Shown here: positions 41,193 through 49,892 of the stretch, one piece after another
How positions within the stretch are numbered: position 1 is the first letter of the stretch
Layout of the letters: the number at the start of each line of letters is the position of its first letter
The notes under the pieces: model-generated
What the model was told of the DNA's origin: nothing
The model's input: the letters and a program-made list of their open reading frames with translations, nothing else
Database searches by the model: none
Assembly: GCF_035621135.1 (NCBI RefSeq)
Contig: NZ_CP141728.1
Location: 2,666,001 to 2,730,000, forward strand
DNA from: Sinanaerobacter sp. ZZT-01
Lineage (GTDB): Bacteria; Bacillota; Clostridia; Peptostreptococcales; Anaerovoracaceae
Direction: 5' to 3'
Length of the DNA stretch: 64,000 nucleotides
Translations under genes and position numbers: made by a program

Positions 41193-41876
41193 ATGAAAGT
41201 ATTAGTATTACTAAGTGGTGGGGTTGACAGTGCAACATGCCTTGGATTGGCCATTCATCGATTTGGAAAAGAAAATGTGGTTACGCTATCGATTTCCTAT
41301 GGACAAAAACATGTAAAAGAGATGGAAGCTGCAAAAAAAATTGCGGCATATTATCAAGTGGAATTTATATATTTAGATTTAGCAAAAATATTTGAGTATA
41401 GCGATTGCTCTCTTTTAACACATTCGGAGCAGGAAATTCCTAAAGAATCCTATGTGAATCAAATGGAGGAACAAGGAGAAAAACCGGTATCAACTTACGT
41501 ACCGTTTCGAAATGGTCTGTTTTTGTCTTCCGCTGCAAGTATTGCCCTATCAAAAGATTGCAGCAGGATATTTTATGGTGCACATAGCGATGATGCAGCA
41601 GGAAACGCTTATCCAGATTGCAGCAAAGCCTTTAATGAAGCAATGAATCAAGCAATCTATATAGGTAGTGGAAAACAGTTGAAAATAGAGGCTCCCTTTG
41701 TTTCATTGAATAAGGCAAAGATTGTAGAAAAAGGTTTGGAACTAAATGTTCCGTATGAGTTAACCTGGAGCTGCTATGAAGGGGCTGAGAAGCCATGCGG
41801 CAAATGTGGTACTTGTATAGACAGAGCTATTGCGTTTGAGAAAAATGGGGTAAGTGACCCTGCGATGAATGTTTGA
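41193..41876 (+). CDS. queC: 7-cyano-7-deazaguanine synthase (QueC)
   Basis: A 227-residue ATP-dependent enzyme that converts 7-carboxy-7-deazaguanine to preQ0. PP-loop motif [13 protein letters not shown] (residues about 6-18) binds ATP. The C-terminal zinc ribbon reads [15 protein letters not shown], four cysteines in the family pattern. [17 protein letters not shown] and [16 protein letters not shown] are further QueC marks. GGAG lies ahead of the ATG, 21 bp after folE. It is followed by queF, whose start lies 46 bp past the queC stop. Confidence 0.96.
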   Translation: MKVLVLLSGGVDSATCLGLAIHRFGKENVVTLSISYGQKHVKEMEAAKKIAAYYQVEFIYLDLAKIFEYSDCSLLTHSEQEIPKESYVNQMEEQGEKPVSTYVPFRNGLFLSSAASIALSKDCSRIFYGAHSDDAAGNAYPDCSKAFNEAMNQAIYIGSGKQLKIEAPFVSLNKAKIVEKGLELNVPYELTWSCYEGAEKPCGKCGTCIDRAIAFEKNGVSDPAMNV

Positions 41877-41922
41877 TATTGAAAATAAAGGAGTAGAAAG
41901 AAATAATGAGAGGAACGTGTGT

Positions 41923-42420
41923 ATGATAGGAAGAACTACAGAAGAAACAAATGGAATTTCTCTTTTGGGAAACCAAGGAACAAAATATGAAATGGATTAT
42001 AATCCGTCTGTATTAGAAACTTTTGAGAATAAGCACAAGGGAAATGACTATTTTGTAAAATTTAACTGCCCTGAGTTTACGAGCCTATGTCCTATTACTG
42101 GGCAGCCTGATTTTGCAACGATTACGGTTTCATATGTGCCTAATATAAAAATGGTAGAAAGTAAATCATTAAAGCTTTATTTATTTAGTTTTCGAAATCA
42201 TGGAGATTTTCATGAGGATTGTATTAATATTATTATGAAAGATTTAATTGCATTAATGGATCCCAAATATATTGAAGTGTGGGGGAAATTCACTCCTCGT
42301 GGAGGGATTTCCATTGATCCTTATTGTAATTATGGTCAAGCGAATACGAGATGGGAAGAGATTGCATTTAATCGCTTGGCAAATCATGACCTTTATCCTG
42401 AAAAGGTGGATAATAGGTAA
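41923..42420 (+). CDS. queF: NADPH-dependent preQ0 reductase (QueF)
   Basis: A 165-residue single-domain QueF of the Bacillus type (165 residues in B. subtilis), which reduces the nitrile of preQ0 to the amine preQ1. The start at 41923 is preferred to 41869 because AGAGGAA precedes it and the length then fits. Catalytic cysteine C56 lies in [14 protein letters not shown] and the substrate motif is [30 protein letters not shown] is the C-terminal family mark. It completes the pathway from GTP to preQ1, which is also the ligand of the riboswitch at 39284. No tgt or queA is seen in this window. Confidence 0.96.
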   Translation: MIGRTTEETNGISLLGNQGTKYEMDYNPSVLETFENKHKGNDYFVKFNCPEFTSLCPITGQPDFATITVSYVPNIKMVESKSLKLYLFSFRNHGDFHEDCINIIMKDLIALMDPKYIEVWGKFTPRGGISIDPYCNYGQANTRWEEIAFNRLANHDLYPEKVDNR

Positions 42421-42633
42421 GAAATCGGTATACAAAAAATATGCTGAAATTATAATTATACAGTTACAGGATATGTGATCAGGTTGAATTATGGGGTCAA
42501 AAACCGGACGAAAAGAGATGGTTTTTGGCCTTTTATAATGGGAACAAATATATGTAATACGATAGAAGAAGGCAAGAACCATCAAAAATTAAATCAAAGC
42601 GCATGTTATAATTATTGCAAGGAGGTGAAATTG

Positions 42634-43515
42634 GTGACACATATTCAAGAAATTCAAATAGCATTAGATTACATTGAAATGAATTTATGTGAAGAAATCA
42701 CTTTAGATGAAGTTTCTAAGGTAGTAGGATTTTCAAAGTTCTATTTTCATAGGATTTTTCAAAGGGAAGTCGGGATTTCATTATATGATTATATTAGAAA
42801 ACGAAGGCTTGCCAGCGCTGCTTCCGTTCTGCTAAATACAAATATGTCGATATTAGATATTGCCTTGATTTATCACTTTGAATCGCAAGAAGCGTTTACG
42901 AGAGCTTTTAAAAGTGTATATCAATTACCGCCAGGCAGATACAGATCTGCCATTAAGAATTTAATGATTGGAGGAATAAACATGAATAAGCAAGATAAAA
43001 TAAAGGACTGGATTATTACAGGAACTGCTCCGGAGAAGTACGAGGTCAGTATTGACCATAGTATATATCATATGGGTTCAAAGTCAGCGACGATCCGCTC
43101 GATCGAAGACGAATTTTCAACCGGAGAATTTGGTACTATCATGCAACAAATTAGTGCTAAAACTTTTGTTGGGAAGAGGATGCGCTTTTCGGGCTTTGCA
43201 AAAACTCAGGATGTGGAGGGCTGGTGTGGATTATGGATGAGAATAGATAATGATTTGAGTGTTATGTTGAAACTTGATAATATGCAAAGCAGACCAATTA
43301 CAGGAACAACGGAATGGAACTATTATTCCTGTGTATTGGATATACCAGAAAATGGAGCTATTATTAATATAGGTGTATTACTGATCGGGAAAGGGCAGGT
43401 ATGGTTTGATAATGCTGATTTTCAGGAAGTTGACCATAGTATACCTACAACTGAATTTGTTTCTGAGGATGTTTTTCCAGATCATATTTTAAATCCATCG
43501 TTTGAGGAAGAATGA
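42634..43515 (+). CDS. AraC-family regulator with C-terminal beta-sandwich domain
   Basis: A 293-residue regulator. The GTG at 42634 is chosen because GGAGG lies eight bases ahead; the frame runs 53 codons further upstream without support. The N-terminal AraC HTH pair spans about residues 8-105 (LDEVSKVVGFSKFYFHRIFQ, LLNTNMSILDIALIYHF, AFTRAFKSVYQLPPGRYRS). Residues about 110-290 look like a carbohydrate-binding-type jelly roll (RFSGFAKTQDVEGWCGLWMR, WNYYSCVLDIPENGAIINIG, GKGQVWFDNADF). This places the sensor after the HTH, the reverse of most AraC proteins. The regulated gene is unknown. It follows queF, 213 bp on, and is probably separate. Confidence 0.82.
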   Translation: MTHIQEIQIALDYIEMNLCEEITLDEVSKVVGFSKFYFHRIFQREVGISLYDYIRKRRLASAASVLLNTNMSILDIALIYHFESQEAFTRAFKSVYQLPPGRYRSAIKNLMIGGINMNKQDKIKDWIITGTAPEKYEVSIDHSIYHMGSKSATIRSIEDEFSTGEFGTIMQQISAKTFVGKRMRFSGFAKTQDVEGWCGLWMRIDNDLSVMLKLDNMQSRPITGTTEWNYYSCVLDIPENGAIINIGVLLIGKGQVWFDNADFQEVDHSIPTTEFVSEDVFPDHILNPSFEEE

Positions 43516-43596
43516 TTACTGCTGTAAACACAACCGTAGCAGGCTGCTATCTGACTTATCAGATCAATTATTGCAGATGAATGCAATTTTTATCAT

Positions 43597-44592
43597 TCAA
43601 TTTCCGCCTGAACTTGCACTTGATGCAGCAACACTTGATGATGCAATAACAGCGCACATGGCTGCTTGCTGGGCTGCGATCAATGACATAGCAGCACTTA
43701 CGGCAGAAGAAGTCGTTAAATTGTTAGATTGATCGATATAATCACTTGTAACTAACATACCGGCATGCATCAAACGTTGTTTTCTATTAATGCCGAATAA
43801 TCTATATCCTTTTTGTGCAGAAAGAAAATTGTCCACCTCTATGATGTCATTTATAACAGCGGCACGATCTGCAGGAATCATAGCAAGAACACCAAGTGTT
43901 GCAAGTTCATAGTTTGTGCCGTATCGATATCCCTTTTTCTTTAAATCGTTGAATAGTGTCAAAGCCCTTCGACACTTATCTTCAGCGGTACCATCACAGA
44001 GTGTCAGTACATGACTTAAGGATTGCACTGCATTACCGGAGAAAAATTCGGGTTTTAAAAAATCATAACAACGCTTAGTTTCTTTAACGATCTGCTCGTC
44101 CGTCAAATCGGAAATTGCAAGTAATGCGGCAAAAACACTGTCTTCAGCGGAAGTCAGAAAAGGATGATCTTTTTTCATCAATTCGTAGATGTGCCTTGTG
44201 CGCTCTGCAATAGCGACATAGTGCTCGGGTTTTGCTAAATTGGTAATAATCATGGAAACTAAAGGTAAATATTGCGAGGTAAAGAAATATTTCTTCAATG
44301 CAGAATAGACTTCTAATGCATTTTTCAGTTTTTGCTCTGGCTCGCGATCTATAGCTAGCATGGTAATCATAACCAGTTTTCCGGTTCCTTTGAAATTAGA
44401 GAACAATCCTACCTGACGTTTCAAGAGATCTTTACAATATTTCATTTTATTCGCATCTGATTTTAGTTGGTTATCTGTAAAAAGAGCAGCACAGACAGGG
44501 TAAAGATATGTACTTTCCCAACCAAATGTCGCCTTGATTATATCTCTGTTTTCGATGAAGTTATCGCATAATGCAGATAAAGTATTTCTCAT
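43597..44592 (-). CDS. DUF4003 family protein
   Basis: A 331-residue soluble, mostly helical protein of the DUF4003 family, found in Firmicutes and without known function. Recognisable parts: LCDNFIENRDIIKATFGWES (start), KMKYCKDLLKRQVGLFSNFK, and the C-terminal GYRLFGINRKQRLMHAGMLV. The last 45 residues are alanine- and serine-rich (AAQQAAMCAVIASSSVAASS). GGGAG precedes the ATG. It is convergent with the AraC-family gene, with no strong terminator between. Neighbours give no hint of function. Confidence 0.8.
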   Translation of the reverse strand: MRNTLSALCDNFIENRDIIKATFGWESTYLYPVCAALFTDNQLKSDANKMKYCKDLLKRQVGLFSNFKGTGKLVMITMLAIDREPEQKLKNALEVYSALKKYFFTSQYLPLVSMIITNLAKPEHYVAIAERTRHIYELMKKDHPFLTSAEDSVFAALLAISDLTDEQIVKETKRCYDFLKPEFFSGNAVQSLSHVLTLCDGTAEDKCRRALTLFNDLKKKGYRYGTNYELATLGVLAMIPADRAAVINDIIEVDNFLSAQKGYRLFGINRKQRLMHAGMLVTSDYIDQSNNLTTSSAVSAAMSLIAAQQAAMCAVIASSSVAASSASSGGN

Positions 44593-44747
44593 TGTTATAC
44601 TCCCTTTTGTTGTTCGGAATTGTATGTCAAAATGATAAATTCAAGTTAAATTAGGACTCAGTTAATTTGTGTGGTAATTTATAAATTATAACATAACTAA
44701 TCTATAAACCAAATTTAAATTATGGAATTGTCACTTTTATATAGGGA

Positions 44748-44966
44748 TTGAAAATTAGTACACCATCAATATATAAAAAAGTACTTCAGCTGGAGGAAAA
44801 AGGATACATTAAAAGCAACATCGTGAAAGAAGGAAAAATGGCCGAGAAGGCTGTTTATTCTTTAACAGGTGATGGGGAAATAGAATTTGAAAAATTAATG
44901 CTAGGAATTTCTTCTCAACCAATTAGCATTTTTTTAAATGGAGATTTCACATACTCAAACAATTAA
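44748..44966 (+). pseudogene. PadR-family regulator remnant
   Basis: The frame encodes ISTPSIYKKVLQLEEKGYIK and SLTGDGEIEFEKLM, the second half of a PadR winged-helix domain and its wing. The first helix and the N terminus are missing, and no ribosome site precedes the TTG. It sits in the 468-bp gap between the DUF4003 gene and blaI. Confidence 0.75.
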
Positions 44967-45031
44967 TCAGGCTAATTTTTTATTGGACTATTATTGACAG
45001 ATAACGATTTAAGATATATGATAATTTTGAA

Positions 45032-45045
45032 ATTACAATAGTAAT
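45032..45045. promoter_or_regulatory. BlaI-type operator before blaI
   Basis: ATTAC-AATA-GTAAT, perfect five-base arms, 15 bp ahead of the blaI start. It matches the half-site type of BlaI/MecI boxes and implies autoregulation. Confidence 0.6.
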
Positions 45046-45060
45046 CCAAAGGAGTATATT

Positions 45061-45444
45061 ATGAAAAAGCTACCCAATATATCGGATGCTGAATGGCAAG
45101 TTATGAAAATTCTATGGGCTGAGGATGTGCCAGTCACCTCTAATCATGTTATTGATCGGTTAAAAGAGGTTGTCGCATGGAATCCTAAAACCATTAGAAC
45201 TTTACTTGGTAGATTAGTCAAGAAAAAAGCTATTGGCTATATTGAATCGGGAAATTCCTATCTTTATTATCCATTATTAAATGAGGAAGAGTGCATAAAA
45301 GAAGAAACTCGATCTTTTTTAGAACGTGCTTGCGGTGGAAGATTTAATGTATTAATGACTAATTTTTTAAAAGAGCAAGAATTAACAGAAGAAGAGATTG
45401 AAGAACTCAAACATATACTTGAGAAGAAAAAAAAGAAGGGATGA
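45061..45444 (+). CDS. blaI: BlaI/MecI/CopY-family repressor
   Basis: A 127-residue penicillinase repressor. The winged HTH spans residues about 1-75 (ISDAEWQVMKILWAEDVPVT, VVAWNPKTIRTLLGRLVKKK, with the wing SGNSYLYYPL). The C-terminal dimerisation helices follow; the R-F-N-V-L-M-T-N-F linker lies near the site cut after BlaR1 signalling in this family. AAAGGAG precedes the ATG. It is followed six bases later by blaR1. Its likely sites are the palindrome at 45032-45045 and the two boxes at 47371-47406 before the metallo-beta-lactamase gene. Confidence 0.93.
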   Translation: MKKLPNISDAEWQVMKILWAEDVPVTSNHVIDRLKEVVAWNPKTIRTLLGRLVKKKAIGYIESGNSYLYYPLLNEEECIKEETRSFLERACGGRFNVLMTNFLKEQELTEEEIEELKHILEKKKKKG

Positions 45445-45450
45445 TAAGCG

Positions 45451-47247
45451 GTGGTTGAGATAATAATGCTTTTTTCAAGATTTCTGTTTACATCCTTAAT
45501 GGCGAGTGTGTTAATAGGTATTATTTTGGTAGTAAAAGCAATTTTTAAGGATAAAATAAGTGCCAGATGGTATTATGCCATGTGGTTTTTGCTTATAATA
45601 AAACTTATCATACCAAACCTTTTTACAACACCTTATAATTTATTTGATTTTATAGTATCCAAATTGAGTATTGACCACGGCATAGATGTCAACTCCAAGT
45701 TTAATGAATTATCTGGTGAAAATCAAAATGGAATGAATACATGGTCTTTTCCAGATGAGTATGCTTTATCTATAAATGGAAATCATACGATTACATTATT
45801 ACAAATTTTATTTTGTATTTGGTTAATTGTAGTGCTATGTGTGTTGAGCCGGGCTTTTATTTACAATATAAAAATAGGGAAAATGGTTAAAGCAAGCAAA
45901 CCTCTTGAAGATAAAGAACTTTGGAGCATTTTAGAAACCTGTAAAGATGAAATGAAAATTAAAAAAAGTTTTCGAATAGTTGAATCAGAAAACATACAAA
46001 GTCCTGCGCTATATGGGTTGTTTAAACCTATGATTTTATTACCAACAAATATAAAGTCAATCCTCAGTGAAAAAGAAATAAGATATGTGATGCTGCATGA
46101 AATGGCACATTATAAAAGAAAAGATATATTTTTTAACGTAGTATCTAGCTTTTTACAAGTGCTTCACTGGTTTAATCCAATCATATGGTATGGGTTCTAT
46201 CGTATGCATGAAGACCAAGAATTGGCATGTGATTTTTACGTACTTAACAAAATAGATAATGAGGAACATTATGATTATGGTGCGACGCTTATTAAGCTTT
46301 TAAAAATTGCAAGATCTTCTATGTACAGCTTTACTATGGCAAATGTGGTGAATAAAAATCGGGGTATAAAAGAACGAATCAATATGATTTCGAAGTTCAA
46401 AAGAGAGTCATTGCCTAAAAAATTAATAAGCATTATTCTTATTGCAGTGATGGGCTTTATAGGTCTTAACACTTCAGAAGTAATGGGCGAAAGTTCTTCT
46501 GACATGAAGCCTTTTAATATACCAGAGAATACAATATATGAAGACTTAAGTGATTACTTTCAAGAATATACAGGAAGTTTTGTACTACTTGATTTAAACA
46601 AAGAGCAATATCATATATACAATGAAATGCTTAGCAAAGAAAGAGTGTCCCCTTGCTCAACTTTTAAAATTGTTTGTTCATTAATAGGTCTTGAAGCAGG
46701 CATATTACAGGACGAAAATACAAAAATGTCATGGGATGGTACGATCTATCCATATGAACAATGGAACCAAGATCAATCCTTAGATTCTGCTTTTACCTAT
46801 TCTGTAGATTGGTATTTTGAAACACTTTTATTAAAATTAAAAACTAAAGAATTAGAAAAGTATATATCACAATTGGAGTATGGAAATCAAAATATTTCTG
46901 GAAAGAAAGATTTTTGGAATGAATCTACTTTAAAAATATCTCCTATTGAGCAAGTGGAGCTATTAAAAAAGCTGTACATATATGATTTACCATTTACGGA
47001 TAGTAACGTAGATACAGTAAAATCAATTATGAAAGTTTTAGAGCAAGATAACATTGTATTATCAGGAAAAACGGGCACAGGCATTATTGATAATAAAAGT
47101 ATAAATGGGTGGTTTGTTGGATATTTGGAAAAAGATGGGCAAGTATATATTTTTGCAACCAATATTAGAGGCCAAGATAATGCAGATGGGAAGAATGCAA
47201 GAGAAATAACTTTATCAATTCTTCAAGATAAAAAAATTTATGATTAA
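45451..47247 (+). CDS. blaR1: BlaR1-type beta-lactam sensor/signal transducer
   Basis: A 598-residue membrane sensor starting at a GTG after AGAAGGG. Four membrane helices are spread over residues about 5-130 and 325-345. The M56 metalloprotease motif HEMAH begins at residue 216 on the cytoplasmic side. The extracellular penicillin-binding domain (about 365-598) is of the class D type: S403-T-F-K406 holds the acylated serine, SVD at the second motif position and K540-T-G the third. Beta-lactam binding activates the protease, which inactivates BlaI and turns on the resistance genes. It is followed by a terminator and the metallo-beta-lactamase-like gene. Length fits BlaR1 (585-601). Confidence 0.94.
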   Translation: MVEIIMLFSRFLFTSLMASVLIGIILVVKAIFKDKISARWYYAMWFLLIIKLIIPNLFTTPYNLFDFIVSKLSIDHGIDVNSKFNELSGENQNGMNTWSFPDEYALSINGNHTITLLQILFCIWLIVVLCVLSRAFIYNIKIGKMVKASKPLEDKELWSILETCKDEMKIKKSFRIVESENIQSPALYGLFKPMILLPTNIKSILSEKEIRYVMLHEMAHYKRKDIFFNVVSSFLQVLHWFNPIIWYGFYRMHEDQELACDFYVLNKIDNEEHYDYGATLIKLLKIARSSMYSFTMANVVNKNRGIKERINMISKFKRESLPKKLISIILIAVMGFIGLNTSEVMGESSSDMKPFNIPENTIYEDLSDYFQEYTGSFVLLDLNKEQYHIYNEMLSKERVSPCSTFKIVCSLIGLEAGILQDENTKMSWDGTIYPYEQWNQDQSLDSAFTYSVDWYFETLLLKLKTKELEKYISQLEYGNQNISGKKDFWNESTLKISPIEQVELLKKLYIYDLPFTDSNVDTVKSIMKVLEQDNIVLSGKTGTGIIDNKSINGWFVGYLEKDGQVYIFATNIRGQDNADGKNAREITLSILQDKKIYD

Positions 47248-47293
47248 TAAATTCATAAATAAAAGAGAAAATTTACAAAAAATATAAAGATGA

Positions 47294-47340
47294 GCTAATA
47301 GGAAGGGTGATTTTTAAGCACCCTCGCTGTTAGCCTTTTT
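47294..47340 (+). terminator. Terminator after blaR1
   Basis: GCTAATAGGAAGGGTG (47294-47309) pairs with CACCCTCGCTGTTAGC (47319-47334) with small mismatches, followed by TTTTTT. Confidence 0.82.
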
Positions 47341-47355
47341 TATTACAAAAAATGG

Positions 47356-47413
47356 TTGACAAAACCGAATTACAGGTGTACTCTCATAGAGTGGACTACA
47401 TATGTAATTCGGT
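47356..47413 (+). promoter_or_regulatory. Promoter and twin BlaI operators before the metallo-beta-lactamase gene
   Basis: TTGACA (47356-47361), 17 bp, TACTCT (47379-47384). TACA-GG-TGTA (47371-47380) lies inside the promoter, and TACA-TA-TGTA (47397-47406) covers the expected start. Both are perfect BlaI/MecI-like palindromes. The whole unit is framed by a 10-bp inverted repeat ACCGAATTAC (47364-47373) and GTAATTCGGT (47404-47413). Confidence 0.85.
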
Positions 47414-47473
47414 CTGCGAAAAGGAGGTAAAAATAATAGTACATATTTTTAAAGATAAATTGAATGGAGGTTA

Positions 47474-48370
47474 ATGATGAAAATAAAAGTATTAATTTGT
47501 ATAGTAGCACTATCTATGACAGTCGGTTTGTTAGGATGTTCGGAAAGTACAACAAATGCATCTCAAGAGAAAAAGAATATGGATAGTATAAACCAGGATG
47601 AAACAGCAATAGAAAGTATTGGGGAAGATTTATACATTGAAAAAATTGCTGAAGGGGCATATGTCGTAAACCATGTATTCCCATGGGCAGCTAATTCTAT
47701 GGTGGTAGAAATGGACAATTCTGATATCATTTTGGTAGATACACCATATACACCAGAGGCTACAAGAGATTTGTTAAATTGGGTGAATACTCATTTTGAA
47801 AATCAAAAAATAATAGCAATCAATACAGGATTTCATTTTGATAATCTTGGAGGGAATCAGGCTTTGGTTGAAAAAAACATACCTATATACGGTTCGTCTT
47901 TAACTACTGAATTAATATCTGAAGCGGGTGAAGCATCAAGAGAACTTATGTTGGAGTGGTTAAATAAGCCAGAATCAAAGCGTTTTTATGAGGCTTATCA
48001 ACACATTCCTTATGTGGGTCCAACGGAAAAGTTTAATTTACAACAGGATGATATGCAGGTAGATATAGAGCAATTAGCGGTATATAGTAAAGAAATAGAA
48101 ATTTACTTCCCTGGCGCTAGTCATTCGTCAGATAACTTAGTCGTGTATTTTCCAAAAAAACGTATTCTTTTTGGAGGATGTATGGTTAAAAGCTTAGAAT
48201 CTACTGATTTAGGCAATACAGCTGATGCAGATCTTGAAGAATGGCCAAAATCAGTAAACAGGGTGCTGGAGCGATATAAAGATAAAGCAGATATTATTGT
48301 TCCTGGTCATGGAAAATGTGGAAATAGTGACTTATTAGTACATACGATAGAATTAGGTGGAGGTATTTAG
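47474..48370 (+). CDS. B1-like metallo-beta-lactamase (lipoprotein) with altered zinc site
   Basis: A 298-residue MBL-fold protein resembling subclass B1 beta-lactamases. The N terminus has a lipobox GLLGC (C22), so it is membrane-anchored outside the cell. Zinc ligands seen: H121 and D123 in GFHFDNLGG, H217 in PGASHSSDNL, C236 in FGGCMVK, H279 in VPGHGKCGN; K239 is the substrate-binding Lys of B1 enzymes. The usual H-x-H-x-D motif is G-F-H-F-D, so the first histidine (His116 in standard numbering) is glycine at residue 119. One zinc site should be weakened. BlaI boxes upstream and blaI-blaR1 next door indicate beta-lactam-induced expression. GGAGG precedes the ATG. Confidence 0.88.
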   Translation: MMKIKVLICIVALSMTVGLLGCSESTTNASQEKKNMDSINQDETAIESIGEDLYIEKIAEGAYVVNHVFPWAANSMVVEMDNSDIILVDTPYTPEATRDLLNWVNTHFENQKIIAINTGFHFDNLGGNQALVEKNIPIYGSSLTTELISEAGEASRELMLEWLNKPESKRFYEAYQHIPYVGPTEKFNLQQDDMQVDIEQLAVYSKEIEIYFPGASHSSDNLVVYFPKKRILFGGCMVKSLESTDLGNTADADLEEWPKSVNRVLERYKDKADIIVPGHGKCGNSDLLVHTIELGGGI

Positions 48371-48471
48371 AATTACGGAAATATGATATAAAGTTATCGC
48401 TATGACAACTAACGGAATCGAAGAATTCTTTAATAAATTCAAACTACTCAGTTGCCTGGAATTCGATCACA

Positions 48472-48655
48472 GTGAAATTTGTCGAGAATCACTGGGCGAG
48501 GGATGCACTCAACGATATAGCATAAAAAATTGTAATCTATAATGTAGAGCCTTTTGAGCCGAACAAGGCAATAACAAGAGCAAACTTTGCAGCGCACATT
48601 GTAGTCTATCCAATCCACTCAACGTCCTTTTGCAAGGGTGCTCTCGACGATACAT
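48472..48655 (+). pseudogene. SLH-domain remnant
   Basis: The frame reads VKFVENHWARDALNDIA, a stop, and then (another stop apart) EPNKAITRANFAAHIVVYP. The two pieces match the start and middle of an SLH domain (H-W-A-x-D-A and P-x-x-x-I-T-R-A-x-F). Stop codons interrupt it, so it is the decayed end of another surface protein. The 460 bp between the lactamase gene and the next gene otherwise holds no gene. Confidence 0.65.
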
Positions 48656-48674
48656 GAATAATTACATGAAAAAG

Positions 48675-48716
48675 AAAGAGGGCAATCCGCGCTTAATAGC
48701 AAGGGTTGCCCTCTTT
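48675..48716. terminator. Bidirectional terminator
   Basis: AAAGAGGGCAA (48675-48685) and TTGCCCTCTTT (48706-48716) pair perfectly. A-rich and T-rich flanks make it work on both strands; it lies beyond the minus-strand anti-sigma gene and the SLH remnant. Confidence 0.82.
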
Positions 48717-48832
48717 TTCACAGTAATCGACATCAGCTTTTGCAGAGTTAATTTAGATTTACTAAGGTACGATTATTCCTCTAATCAGAGAACCTTTCAT
48801 AAACTCAGTTTTATTCTGTGTTTGGTGTGTGA

Positions 48833-49420
48833 TCAGTTAAACGAAGAAGGAGTTGGGTATTTATTAGGACTGGAAGACCAGCCATTTTTATACTTTATTG
48901 TCATATACAAGGTTTCGTCTCCATTTGAAATTTGCACATAGCATACATTGTCATTAAATTTATTTGTGATATCAATTTTCTGATCAAAATAGTAGATCCA
49001 AACCGAACCGTCATCTTCGTATCTTACATCTGGATCGTCAAGGTAGTCCATGATTTCATCTTCTGTTAAGGGCCTTTCGCTTCCATCGGGATTAAAAGCA
49101 ACGCCTCCGCCACTTTGGTGACTCGCATTTCCGTCACTGTCAGAATATTCCATGTCATATCTTCCGTTGCCAGTAAAATCAATGGTTACTTCTGTTTGGT
49201 CTCCATGTATCCAAAGCTGAACAGTGCGCTGAATTCCGCCCAAATCAGTAGCATACGCAACCGTTGAACCTCCCACTAAAAGCACACAGGCTATACCTGC
49301 AACCATTTGAATGAATTTTTTCTTTCTATTTATATGAGTCATTTTTCTTACCTCCAAAGAAAATTCGTCAGCGATATGAATTGCAGAAAATGCCTGTTTA
49401 TATTTTTCCTTATTCGTCAT
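48833..49420 (-). CDS. Membrane-anchored anti-sigma-like protein
   Basis: A 195-residue protein with a short cytoplasmic part (about 1-33), one membrane helix (about 36-57, MVAGIACVLLVGGSTVAYA) and an acidic extracytoplasmic domain with a calcium-like D-x-x-G-N-G-R-Y-D stretch and beta strands (QISNGDETLYMTIKYKNGW). There is no zinc finger. It overlaps the upstream sigma gene by 11 bp, with AGGAGG inside that gene, which marks it as the sigma partner, probably its anti-sigma or sensor. The cytoplasmic TNKEKYKQAFSAIHIADEFS segment is common in such Firmicute proteins. Confidence 0.75.
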   Translation of the reverse strand: MTNKEKYKQAFSAIHIADEFSLEVRKMTHINRKKKFIQMVAGIACVLLVGGSTVAYATDLGGIQRTVQLWIHGDQTEVTIDFTGNGRYDMEYSDSDGNASHQSGGGVAFNPDGSERPLTEDEIMDYLDDPDVRYEDDGSVWIYYFDQKIDITNKFNDNVCYVQISNGDETLYMTIKYKNGWSSSPNKYPTPSSFN

Positions 49421-49892
49421 CTTCCCATACCTCCTTTAATGTGTTCTTAAGTAAACTTCTTCCGCGCGATAGTCGAACTTTTACATTACTTGCAGATATT
49501 TTCAGAATATCTGCTATTTCTTTTACAGAATAGTCTTCATAATAAAACAGATGAATGACAAGACGATACTTTTCCGGCAGATTCATTACCGTCTCAAATA
49601 ATTCGGATGATTCGGATGATTCGAAAGTTAATGTTTCCATGTAATCTTCCAGAGGCATCGTATTTCGTCTGAAAAAGGCTGTATTCTTATTTTTTGCCTT
49701 ATTGATCGCTACCCGTATGAGCCATGCGCGTATATGTTGCTCTGTTTCAAAATCTTTTTTTAGTGATATGTACTGAATGAAGGTATCTTGAACAACATCC
49801 TCTGCATCTTGAGCATTTTTGCAAAGATTAAATGCAATTGCATATATATTATTCTTGTACCTTTCGATCAGTATCTCTACTGGTTTTCTCAT
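49410..49892 (-). CDS. ECF-type RNA polymerase sigma factor
   Basis: A 160-residue ECF sigma factor. Region 2 spans about 8-75 (YKNNIYAIAFNLCKNAQDAE then DVVQDTFIQYI and EQHIRAWLIRVAINKAKN). Region 4 spans about 105-155 (LPEKYRLVIHLFYYEDYSVK then EIADILKISASNVKVRLSRG). Next to it, overlapping by 11 bp, lies a membrane anti-sigma-like gene. The signal is likely a cell-envelope stress. GGAG is placed before the ATG. This is the second sigma/anti-sigma pair in the window, and the two have different anti-sigma types. Confidence 0.93.
   Translation of the reverse strand: MRKPVEILIERYKNNIYAIAFNLCKNAQDAEDVVQDTFIQYISLKKDFETEQHIRAWLIRVAINKAKNKNTAFFRRNTMPLEDYMETLTFESSESSELFETVMNLPEKYRLVIHLFYYEDYSVKEIADILKISASNVKVRLSRGRSLLKNTLKEVWEDDE

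Noticed and set aside
43502-43732. A 76-codon plus-strand frame after the AraC gene
   Set aside because: It is antisense to the alanine/serine-rich end of the DUF4003 gene and reflects its codon bias.
48630-48941. A 103-codon plus-strand frame past the SLH remnant
   Set aside because: It spans the terminator hairpin at 48675-48716 and overlaps the anti-sigma gene on the other strand.
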